The notes beneath the pieces are model-generated. The model saw only the letters and a list, made by a program, of their open reading frames with translations. It was not told where the DNA came from and ran no database searches. 54,773 bases of DNA from Sphingobium arseniciresistens (GTDB lineage Bacteria > Pseudomonadota > Alphaproteobacteria > Sphingomonadales > Sphingomonadaceae): contig JARFNK010000032.1 of NCBI GenBank assembly GCA_029167225.1, positions 1 to 54,773 on the forward strand, read 5' to 3'. Below, in pieces: positions 8,922 to 17,200 of this stretch; position 1 is the first letter of the stretch, and every line of letters begins with the position of its first letter. A program made the position numbers and the translations under genes.

Positions 8922-10751
8922 TTACGCTCCGGCATTCAGATATTTGAACAAGGGCGGATTGATCGTGCAATTTTCGATCATCTTCGAAAGGTGCAGCACC
9001 GCCTGATCGATATCGCTGCCGCCCATCGCAATCAGCGTGGCGATCGCCGCATTGGCGATGATCTTCGAACGCATCCCGTCTTCTCCGGTCGACAGGTAGG
9101 TCGCGGCGGACTGTGCCACCTTCGACAGGCTGTCGATGGCGCGCGAGCGATCGGGCATCAATGCCACAAGCCAGGTAGCGCCGCGCAGGAACTCCTCATT
9201 CTCGATGCTGACCCTCATCCAGGTGGATATGCTTTCATAGGTCGCACGGCCGTCACCCTGTTTGTAATGCGGCCTGGCAAGGCCAAGGACGCCATCGGTG
9301 ACCCGTGTGTTCTTGTAGACATGATCATCGGTGCGGATCAGTTGCGTATGCAACGCCTTGCCAAGGGCATGGGAACGCTGGCTCGCAATAACCATCGCAA
9401 CGGCTCTTCCCAGCGCGCGCACCTCTCGGCCGTGACGTGAAGGCCAGTCGGGATGCGTCTCTTCGAGATCGCCCACTGTCGCTGCGAAGCGTTCACCGTT
9501 GCAGATATCGGTATAGACTGTCCGGTCGAGCGTCGGCGTATGGAACAGCGCCAACCAGTCATGCAGCCGCGCTTCCACCACCTCGATGCCGATCGGCCGG
9601 CACAGCGCAACTATCTCCTTTTGCCAGGTGGCGGTTGCCCTGGTGGCTCGGCGCTGCGTTATCATCTGTTCGACCAGCGCCGTCCAGTCGGGGTTCTCAA
9701 GATCTGCGAGCACATCCAGTCCGGGGATCTGGTCGCTCTTCCAGTTGAAGCGCGAATGTGGCTGTGCCAGCGCGATCGTATCGGGCAGGCGGCGATAGGC
9801 CTCCGCCTCGGCGAAGCCGGCCCGCTTGCCGTTATGCTGGCTAAGCGCAGCAAAGGGCTTGCCCCCCTCCTCCCACACCCCAAAATGCGGCACGACCTCA
9901 CCGACCGCTGGCCAGGCAGCAGCAAAGGCGGCGGGATCGCGCATCCAGGCCGGGTTGCGGCTCGTTTTGCTGCCGTCGCGGATTTCCTCTAGCGCGATGG
10001 TCGTTTCCGCCAGAAGGTCCGCCCAGAACCGGGCATTGGGCCTCAGCCCCGGAGCCAGAGCCCAGGGATTGTCCGCACCCTCGCAGCGCTGCATCAGCAA
10101 TTCCGTCGAACTCACCTCGGCGCCGGCCAGTTTTTCCAGCTTCTCGGCCCGGCCTATCATCTTCTTCGTGTCCGCCTTGCGGTAGGAGCGGCGCGCGCCG
10201 CGAATTTCCGCTGCCATTCCGACCAGGGCCTCGCAATCGCCGCTCGACAAATAGGCCCCCTGGCGGATGGCGCTATCGATCAGCTTGAGGAGCGTATCGA
10301 ATGTAGGCTGGTTGTAGCGCTCCTTGCGCAGCCGGTCATTCGACAGCAACAGGATCAAAAGCGCGGGGAGATGCTCAGGCCGTACCTCTACCTCGAGCCC
10401 GAAGACCGTGTAATGCGCGTTATAGGCAGCCTTTTCACGCAGTGATTTGCCATCGGCATAGCCGTCGAAGATGCCGGGCTGATGCGCGAGGTCGGCCAGT
10501 AATTCGCCCCGTTCCTCGGCGGAAAGGTCGGCCATGGCAGCGGACCGGGCATAGAGCTGACTATGACCCAACTTGCCAAGGTCCCTTTCCGCTTCAAGCC
10601 GCGCGGCAAAGCGATCGAATGGTGAACTGCCGTAGCTGCTGTCTCGACGGCCGAAAATTCGCGGCGGCGTCTGCGGCGCGGCATCCGCACCCACCTTGCG
10701 GCCGAAGCCTAGTCGCTGCAGCCCCTTGCGACCAAAATTGCCGAACGCCAT
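8922..10751 (-). CDS. Uncharacterised 609-residue helical protein
   Basis: I do not recognise this family. The N-terminus is basic and glycine-rich (GNFGRKGLQRLGFGRK), possibly disordered or nucleic-acid binding. Most of the rest reads as amphipathic helices, including LPALLILLLSNDRLRKERY, with a HEAT-like or DUF4132-like flavour. No nuclease, ATPase or protease motif is visible, nor any signal peptide or membrane helix. A good ribosome-binding site (GGGAGGT, five bases before ATG) fixes the start. The gene converges on the helicase gene with only 16 bases between stops. The PIN gene lies upstream on the same strand, 135 bases away across two hairpins. WGR proteins and DUF4132 proteins often occur together, which would fit the helicase partner, but the DUF4132 link is only an impression. 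Confidence 0.75.
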   Translation of the reverse strand: MAFGNFGRKGLQRLGFGRKVGADAAPQTPPRIFGRRDSSYGSSPFDRFAARLEAERDLGKLGHSQLYARSAAMADLSAEERGELLADLAHQPGIFDGYADGKSLREKAAYNAHYTVFGLEVEVRPEHLPALLILLLSNDRLRKERYNQPTFDTLLKLIDSAIRQGAYLSSGDCEALVGMAAEIRGARRSYRKADTKKMIGRAEKLEKLAGAEVSSTELLMQRCEGADNPWALAPGLRPNARFWADLLAETTIALEEIRDGSKTSRNPAWMRDPAAFAAAWPAVGEVVPHFGVWEEGGKPFAALSQHNGKRAGFAEAEAYRRLPDTIALAQPHSRFNWKSDQIPGLDVLADLENPDWTALVEQMITQRRATRATATWQKEIVALCRPIGIEVVEARLHDWLALFHTPTLDRTVYTDICNGERFAATVGDLEETHPDWPSRHGREVRALGRAVAMVIASQRSHALGKALHTQLIRTDDHVYKNTRVTDGVLGLARPHYKQGDGRATYESISTWMRVSIENEEFLRGATWLVALMPDRSRAIDSLSKVAQSAATYLSTGEDGMRSKIIANAAIATLIAMGGSDIDQAVLHLSKMIENCTINPPLFKYLNAGA

Positions 10752-10821
10752 GATTTACCTCCCGACCAACAGCGCACAGCGCGAAGTGATGTGACGAGTA
10801 GATCCACCTCGTTTAGATTTT

Positions 10822-10838
10822 GCCAACCGCCGGTTGGC
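10822..10838. terminator. Short perfect hairpin between the PIN and 609-aa genes
   Basis: The arms GCCAACC (10822-10828) and GGTTGGC (10832-10838) are exact complements around a three-base loop. On the minus strand the hairpin is followed by AAAAT, not a T-run, so it is not a classical intrinsic terminator. It could be an attenuator or operator ahead of the 609-aa gene. Confidence 0.35.
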
Positions 10839-10852
10839 GGCAGCCTATTCCT

Positions 10853-10876
10853 TTGCCCTCTTCGAAACGAGGGCAA
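10853..10876 (-). terminator. Probable terminator hairpin after the PIN gene
   Basis: TTGCCCTC (10853-10860) pairs exactly with GAGGGCAA (10869-10876) across an eight-base loop, starting 10 bases beyond the PIN stop codon. Position and strength suit a transcription terminator or 3'-end stabiliser on the minus strand, though a U-tract is lacking. Confidence 0.45.
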
Positions 10877-10886
10877 CCCGGTCCCG

Positions 10887-11954
10887 TCACTTGTAATTGT
10901 CGGGTGGATATAAGGTTACATATTGGAAATTGGCGCTCCTGAACCGCAGCCCGTCGATCTCTTCAATCTCGCCATCACCATCAACCGAGAGGCTAAGCGC
11001 GATATCGATCGACAACTCGATCTCCGTCTCCCCGCTGACGGTGTCGTACGGAATGGCGATCTTGTCTTCGGAATCCCACATCGCCTCGTCCCAGTTGGGG
11101 TGGGTGTAGGAAATGGTGGCACGCACGCCAGCCTTGGCGATGGCAAGGATCGACCCACCCTCGGCCAGCGGCTTGAACGCCGTGACCTTGCTTACTTCGA
11201 CGCCTTCGACCACGATATCGTCGATCTCGGTGTCCATCACATCATCGCTCTGGAGGCCCCAGCTTGTCAGTTCGTCATTGATCAGACCAACCAGTGCCTC
11301 ATTCTGCCCATCGAGGAAGGCATCGATCTCGGGGGCAGCCATCTCTAGCCCAAGCGCCTCGAACAGCGCCGGCAGGGATTTAACGAGTGAGATATGCTCC
11401 GCGTCTTTGACCGGCCCTGCAAAATCCCCATCGGCGGACACGATAATCACCGGCGTCTTCTTCGACGCAATCTGCTTGAGGCATTCGAACAGAAAGGCGT
11501 CGGGGAACTGGTCCTTCTTCCCTTCGCCCAAAAAGAACCCGGTTTTCTGGGAGTAGGCATCGAGTACGGCCGACGGCTTCACATCATCGACTTTCAGCGT
11601 CTGTGCGCAGAGAGCCTTGAACATCGCCAGTGTCTGGGCCTCGTAGCGCTCCTTCAGGACGGTGCGCAACTCGCCGTTTTTCATGGAGGGTAGCTTCGCG
11701 CCCGTCGCGGCCGCGACAATGTCACGGAAATGGGGCTGGCAGATCGAACGGATCAGATCGAAGTCATTCTGCGCGTGCTTCTTCGCGACCTCGGTGATGG
11801 TGAGATCGGTGGTCAGCATGCGGACCAGGCCAGCGTCTACCAGGTCCTTGACGCGATCCAGTTCCGGTCCACCCGGTGGCTTACCCGCGGCAATCACGAT
11901 GTTTGCGTCGAGAAATATGTGGGGTGATTTCTTGGGCTTCGTCATTTCGTTCAC
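10887..11954 (-). CDS. PIN-domain ribonuclease-like protein
   Basis: 355 residues from a GTG start; an ATG three codons in is an alternative start, and neither has a clear ribosome-binding site. Residues ~11-195 follow the PIN nuclease plan with four spaced acids: FLDANIVIA, a Glu in TITEVAKKH, an Asp in DQFPDAFLFE and the late pair in VSADGDFAGP. These would bind two metal ions and cleave RNA. The pattern is closest to the large-PIN/DUF4935 group rather than VapC, which is about 130 residues. Residues ~200-355 form an extra domain rich in acidic and beta-prone stretches that I do not recognise. No antitoxin-sized gene is adjacent, which argues against a simple VapBC pair. It lies upstream of the 609-aa gene and may belong to the same module. 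Confidence 0.78.
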   Translation of the reverse strand: MNEMTKPKKSPHIFLDANIVIAAGKPPGGPELDRVKDLVDAGLVRMLTTDLTITEVAKKHAQNDFDLIRSICQPHFRDIVAAATGAKLPSMKNGELRTVLKERYEAQTLAMFKALCAQTLKVDDVKPSAVLDAYSQKTGFFLGEGKKDQFPDAFLFECLKQIASKKTPVIIVSADGDFAGPVKDAEHISLVKSLPALFEALGLEMAAPEIDAFLDGQNEALVGLINDELTSWGLQSDDVMDTEIDDIVVEGVEVSKVTAFKPLAEGGSILAIAKAGVRATISYTHPNWDEAMWDSEDKIAIPYDTVSGETEIELSIDIALSLSVDGDGEIEEIDGLRFRSANFQYVTLYPPDNYK

Positions 11955-12175
11955 ATCGGTCGTTCAGACAACCTCTGTCATTGAGAGTTGCAGAGCGTTG
12001 AAGACTGGAGTTCCACTCGCTATCGGCGCGGCCTGCATCCGCAAAAGGCAATTGACCCGAGCCGCCATCAGCGATGGGCAACCAGCCCATCGTTCGTACC
12101 GCCAGGGAACGGCCGCACCGGATCGAATGCCGGGACGGCAACACGATGCCGTCCCGGCCAGAAGAAGACTGCTAA
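11955..12175. other. Spacer between acyltransferase and PIN genes
   Basis: 221 bases holding the strong hairpin at 12129-12158 and presumably the promoter of the minus-strand PIN gene. No open frame with support is seen. Confidence 0.5.
12129..12158 (-). terminator. Strong hairpin terminator after the acyltransferase gene
   Basis: A perfect 12-base stem: GCCGGGACGGCA (12129-12140) pairs with TGCCGTCCCGGC (12147-12158) around a six-base loop. It lies 17 bases beyond the acyltransferase stop on the minus strand. There is no long U-tract after it, only ATTC. It most likely ends the acyltransferase transcript and insulates the PIN gene. Confidence 0.6.
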
Positions 12176-12787
12176 TCAGTTAACGGTAGCGCTTTCCGGC
12201 ACGGTCGGCGCAGCATGCGGCGCCATCTTTTCGGCTCCCATCTTCTCGAGCGTTTCCGCGTCGACCAGACGAGTCACGATCGGGTGCAGGCGCAGGCTGC
12301 CTTCCTTCACGACCTGCTTGAAATTGGCGATGACGTTGGCGGTGGTCCGCTGATCGGGCGCGACGACGTCGAGCAGCCAGTTGATGTCGCCCGAATTCCA
12401 GTCCTCGGCCTTGAGGCGCACGGGGAAAGTGCCTGCCTGGATCTGCTCGCGAATGCGCGCGTCGGCCTCTTTGCTGACGCTCGCCCAGATCGCGAGACCC
12501 GCCATGTCGGCAAGGGGACCGGCCTTTTCGCCGCCGGGATAGGCGATCGCCACGCGATCGCGCATCAGCGGCTCGAGGACGAGATGCTGGAGGTCGGCGA
12601 GCGTCTGATTGCGGTAGCGCGGCAACATCATCAGCGCCATGACGACCTTGCCGAAGCTCTCCCGGATGTGCGTGCGCACCGCAGAGATTTTCGCCGCGAT
12701 CTCCGGGTCGATGCCGGTCGATGGCGCTGACGCTTCGACTGCGTCCAGTTGCGATTCGTTCGCAGATCCGTTCAACTTCTTTGCCAC
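12176..12787 (-). CDS. RTX toxin-activating lysine acyltransferase (HlyC family)
   Basis: 203 residues. HlyC-type enzymes move a fatty acyl group from acyl carrier protein to lysines of a pro-RTX protein in the cytoplasm. The family core is plain: IWASVSKEADAR (~100), then LKAEDWNSGDINWLLDVVAP (~125-144), matching the HlyC segment EDWTSGD...WFIDWIAP and its catalytic Asp. The segment LPRYRNQTLAD (~55) aligns with HlyC SPLHRNWPVS, but the catalytic His is Tyr58 here, so activity or mechanism may differ. The protein is longer than HlyC (170 aa), with an extended N-terminus. The start is GTG, with AGGAGG seven bases upstream. The gene is divergent from the giant RTX gene cluster, whose product is the natural substrate. 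Confidence 0.85.
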   Translation of the reverse strand: MAKKLNGSANESQLDAVEASAPSTGIDPEIAAKISAVRTHIRESFGKVVMALMMLPRYRNQTLADLQHLVLEPLMRDRVAIAYPGGEKAGPLADMAGLAIWASVSKEADARIREQIQAGTFPVRLKAEDWNSGDINWLLDVVAPDQRTTANVIANFKQVVKEGSLRLHPIVTRLVDAETLEKMGAEKMAPHAAPTVPESATVN

Positions 12788-13118
12788 TATAATCCCTCCT
12801 TCGATGCGGCCCCAGCCCTGCGGGCCATGTGCTGAGCTTGCAGGGCCATGACAGCCGATATGCGTAACCTCTGAACACCCTTAGTCAATGTCATAACGCT
12901 ATTATCAATAATCGTGTATAAACCAGATACATTCAATTTGGAGATAGTTTATTCTATCGATCATTCTGATTTAATTTCCTGATATTCTCCTACTTGATGG
13001 TTCATGGACAATATGATTGAGAGTTTATCGTCAATTTACCTAACCAGGGTGACATGATTGTAATTTTAGATCGAACATTTCTATTGCATACTTACAGGCT
13101 TGTGGCATCTAGGCAAGA
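12788..13118. promoter_or_regulatory. AT-rich divergent regulatory region
   Basis: Some 330 bases between the acyltransferase (minus) and the RTX remnant/Imm11/giant-gene run (plus). From about 12880 to 13110 the sequence is strikingly AT-rich compared with its surroundings, as expected for divergent promoters, nucleoid-protein binding or foreign DNA. I could not single out a well-spaced sigma-70-like promoter, and no operator repeat stood out. Confidence 0.5.
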
Positions 13119-13481
13119 GTGAAGGGGGAGTGTTTAAGGGGGTGTGTGATCGCTTACGATAATGCCTTGACCAAGCTACTCGGCACGCGGCCTCGGCCCT
13201 GCCTGGCAATGACCTTGGCTCTCAGTGCAGTCGTCGATCGCGAAATCGCCGAGCACCGCTGCTCGAAGTGGTTCACCAAGGCGCTGAAGTGGAGCGAGGA
13301 AGCCGATCCTCTGGTAATCGACCTCGACGACGACGGTATCGAGACGATCAGCCTGTCCAACAGCAAGGCCTATTTCGATGTGGATGGCGATCTCTTCGCC
13401 GAACGCACAGAGCGTGGCTTGGCCAAGCTGGCGGCTGATGAAAATTTTTATAACGCGCAGTTTGCGTGGGAGGCAGCCTAA
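13119..13481 (+). pseudogene. Truncated RTX gene remnant (duplicate of the EF-hand-like segment)
   Basis: A 120-codon frame whose middle, FTKALKW to DLFAERT (13272-13409), matches residues ~780-826 of the giant RTX protein (DNA 16572-16709). By hand alignment 38 of 46 residues are identical, including IDLDxDGIET and KAYFDVDGDLFAERT. The preceding 50 codons and the following 24 (ending NFYNAQFAWEAA) have no counterpart in the giant protein. It therefore looks like an internally deleted remnant of a second RTX gene that kept a calcium-loop piece and its own 3' end. The frame is still open and its TAA shares a base with the ATG of the next gene. A small functional peptide cannot be excluded. Confidence 0.65.
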
Positions 13482-14230
13482 TGGTTTGGGGAATGAGCAT
13501 ACCTTCGAGTTTTGGCGATTATTGGCCGGAGGGCGACTTTGAAAGCCTCGACCCGCATGGCAAAGGCGGTTGGCGCGATCGTCTCAACCGCTATTATCAG
13601 AGTCAATCGCCAGAACTTCAGAGGGCTTTGTACGACTATACCCAAGGTGGCGATATAGCCAGCTACCCCATCTATGTTACTTCCAAATTTTATCAGGAAC
13701 TTGGCGTAAGGCCTACCGAATTTCCCGAATTGGCCCCGCTCAACTCAATCAAAGATCATGAACCACCACAATGCTATATCACCGCCAAAAGCTATAAGTC
13801 GCTTGCTTCGCTAATTTCGTTAGGCGGCTTGCTGGCGGTCGATGAAATGATGAAGTCAATCATCGAACGGCTCGAGCCGGGTATTCACCAGTTCTTCCCC
13901 ATCGAAATTAGGATGCCGCGCGGCAACCCATATCCCAAGCAATATCATATCCTGGTCGTCGGGCAGTATATTGACGCTTTCTCGCCGGAGAAGAGCAAAA
14001 AAGGGGCGTATCGCTCCTATGAGCCGGAATATCCTGGCTACTATACGCTGATCGACTCGAAAAAGGAGATATCCGGCCTTGCATTCTCAAAGACTGCATT
14101 TGGCCGCGCACATTTATGGCGTGAACGTGCCCTGAATGGCAAGCTTACCTGTTTATCAGACCAGCTTGAAGCGGAAGCCGTCAAAGTTGGCCTTCGACTT
14201 CCCAAACATTATCGCATGACGGAGGTCTGA
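13481..14230 (+). CDS. Imm11/DUF1629-like putative immunity protein
   Basis: 249 residues, started at the ATG that shares its A with the preceding TAA stop; GGGAGG sits seven bases upstream. The C-terminal half, with HQFFPIEIRMP, YHILVVGQYIDAFSPEKS, FGRAHLWRER and a closing SDQLEAEAVKVGLRLP, resembles the Imm11 (DUF1629) family found beside polymorphic toxins. This is a pattern-level call, not an alignment. There is no signal peptide. Base composition is visibly less GC-rich than in the flanking genes, suggesting transfer. It lies between the RTX remnant and the giant RTX gene, two bases before the latter's start, so it should be co-transcribed with it. It may protect against a toxin domain lost from the remnant or carried by the giant protein. 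Confidence 0.6.
   Translation: MVWGMSIPSSFGDYWPEGDFESLDPHGKGGWRDRLNRYYQSQSPELQRALYDYTQGGDIASYPIYVTSKFYQELGVRPTEFPELAPLNSIKDHEPPQCYITAKSYKSLASLISLGGLLAVDEMMKSIIERLEPGIHQFFPIEIRMPRGNPYPKQYHILVVGQYIDAFSPEKSKKGAYRSYEPEYPGYYTLIDSKKEISGLAFSKTAFGRAHLWRERALNGKLTCLSDQLEAEAVKVGLRLPKHYRMTEV
14221..14225 (+). promoter_or_regulatory. Ribosome-binding site of the giant RTX gene
   Basis: GGAGG lies inside the last codons of the Imm11-like gene and seven bases before ATG 14233. It fixes the giant gene's start and implies translational coupling between the two genes. Confidence 0.7.
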
Positions 14231-14232
14231 CC

Positions 14233-17200
14233 ATGATCGAGATTCAAGGTCTGGACTCCATTCCCAAGGAAATCCATTTGGGAGCCACTTGGCGTGACAT
14301 TTTTACACGCTATCTTCCCGGCTGGAGCGGCGGCGGCGAATATAATTTCCACGCGGGGGCCGCGACGCAAAAGGCGGCGGGACAACTTCAGATATTGATG
14401 CAAAACGGATCTCATCCGTGGATCAATACAGCCATCAAAGAGCTTTTCGATCATCCGCGGTGGAAGAACGCAACCGAAGTAGAAAGACCCCGGCTGCTCG
14501 CCGGTTTTGTCAACTTCATGTACGAAGCCAATAGCGCGGAAGCGCTTGCGACCAAGGGTGCGAGTACCGGCGGCTATGTCGCCTTTTCTAGTCGAAGCGA
14601 TCCGCATCTCATTGCAGATCTAAATGGGCAGCCGACAAGGGAATATATGTACGCCGAGGCGCGGCGCGGCATTTCATGGAGCAATATCGAAAATTCCGTT
14701 GCGGGCCAGGCGGCAATCAACCTTAACCCCAAAGTTGTGACCGAGATTGTCGATGGTGAGACGGTCCGGACGCTGGAATTTGACGGCAAGCTCTCCAACG
14801 GCGGCTTCTTTTCGAAGGCAGCTGACAAGATTGGCGAATGGAAGGTCTGGGCCACGAGCGGCGCGTCAACGGCGTTTTCAAATAGATGGGCAACACAGAA
14901 CGGCATTACGTCTGTCGGTGACGGCTCGGTTCTCAGGAACGGGATTGCGGTCAGATTCGCGGAAGCAGATGCGCTTTTGGCGACCAAGGTTGCCGAAGAT
15001 CTGCCGATTTCCAGTTTCGGCAAACTATCTACCAAGCTCTTAAAGCGAATCGGAGGGCCAGCACTTTCTATCGTGGCACTGGCGGCATTGTCTCCAGCGG
15101 CAAATGCAGCGCAACTCGATGAAAGCTATACTCCAGAAGCTATCGTGCCCGCCAACAAGGCCTTCATCGAAGAGCTTTTCGGAACGGTCACAGGCGGTCT
15201 TACCGGCATTATCGCCGGACTTTTGGGCGGTGCCGCCACCGCAGGGATACTGGCGATACCGATCGGCATCGGCGCCGCAATTGCGGGGGATATTGCGGGC
15301 CGTGCGCTGGGCACATTCTTTTACGACAATTTCACTGAAGCCGCGAACGATCTTGCCGAATGGCTCGCACCGATTCTGGCTCCGGCAGGCGAGGGCCTGA
15401 TCGCCATTGGGGATGTTATCGCCGATGCCGCCGGGATGATCTACGGCGCGGTGACCGACGCCTTCGAGTATCTTGGTGACAAGGTGATTGGAACCGACGG
15501 TTTGTTCGGTTCGAACGGGCCTTTGTTCGGCCCCGAAGGACCTTTGCACGGGTTGATAGAACGAGGACAGGCGGAAGGGTTTCTCAAGCAAGACGGCAGG
15601 TGGGCCTATGACGGTTTCGATGCCATTCTTTACGGCACCGACGGCGACGACATATTGATCAACGACGAGGGTACAGGGGCAGTATTGGGCGGCAAGGGCG
15701 ATGACGTGCTGCTGGGCATTGCACCGAGATTTGTGCCTGCCGGGTCTGCATTGATCGAAGGTTCTCCTGCTCCGCTTGCGGAAGTGGACGCAGCGCTTGA
15801 GCTCGACGGCGGGGCGGGCAATGACTGGGTGATAACGGTCGGCGGCGAGAAGGCTGTCACTCTTGGCGGTCTTGGCCGAGACTGGATATTCAATACCAGC
15901 GCTGCCGGCGAAATCTACGGCGACACGATCGATGGCCTAGATCCTGACACTGGGCTGGCAGTTGCAGATTCCACGGCGAACAGCGACAATATCTGGTTCT
16001 GGGCCGACACGACGCTGATGGATGCCCAGCACCACGATGTGATGAAATATTTCGGGCTTCCCATGACCGGCGGCGACGCCAATGGCGGTCTCGCGGGCCT
16101 TGCGATCATGAACGGCTTGCTCGGCAGCGCAACCGGCATGGCCAACATCACGCGCTACATGACGGGGCAAGCAAGCGACTGGACCGGCGAGGTCTATGTT
16201 GACCACATCCAGCCGTGGATTCTCTACACCTTCCAGCATGACGAGGATGGAAACCTCGACATGTATGTGACGAATGCATTTGAGCAGATCTTCCGTGGCA
16301 TGATGGCCGCCACCGGCAATGAGGCGGGCTCGTCGGAAGGCATCCACAAGGGCTGGATGAAGATCGAGAATGTCGACGTCGTCGGTTCGCGCCTCGGCGC
16401 GCTGCAAGGCGAGCTGGCCGGTCAGGGCGACCTCAATATGGTGTTCCGCGCGGTCAATCCGCTGCAGGCACTTCTGCCCCTCCTCAATCTCGTTCCCGGC
16501 GCCATTGGCGCGGCACTCTATTATTCGGTTTTCGCAGACTCCCTTCTGTCGACCGTGGCAGCAACCCAGCGTTTCACCAAGGCGCTCAAATGGGCCGACG
16601 GTACGGACCCGCTCATCATCGACCTCGACGGCGATGGCATTGAGACAACCAGTCTCAGCGACAGCAAAGCCTATTTCGATGTCGATGGCGACCTGTTCGC
16701 CGAGCGTACCGGTTGGCTGAAAGGCGACGATGGTTTCCTTGTCCTCGATAGCAACGGCAACGCCCGTATCGACGGGATCGGCGAGATGTTCGGCAGCCGC
16801 GCCGGCGGTGGCTTCGCCGAACTCTCGCAGTATGACAGCAATAGCGACGGCAAGATCACGGCTGCCGATCTGATCTGGTCGAGCCTCCAGGTCTGGCAGG
16901 ACCGCAATCGCGACGGCGTAACCGATACGGGCGAGCTAAAGTCTCTAGATCAGCTCGGTATCGTTTCGATCAACCTCTCGTCGACCGCTCTTGGCGTGAC
17001 GACGCCTCAAAACGCCCATTTGGTTTCAAGCAGTACGGTCACATTCAACAACGGCCGGACCAGCAACATCTTCGAAGCACTATTCACCGCCAACGAAGTC
17101 GACACCAAATTTGCCGGTGAAGCCGGCCTCGCCCCCTGGCAGTCCAGTTCCGTGCTTAATGCGAAGGGCTTCGGCTCGATCACCGATCTCGCGGTAGCGG

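Noticed and set aside
10887-11954. VapC-type toxin of a VapBC pair
   Set aside because: The protein is far longer than VapC and there is no small antitoxin gene beside it.
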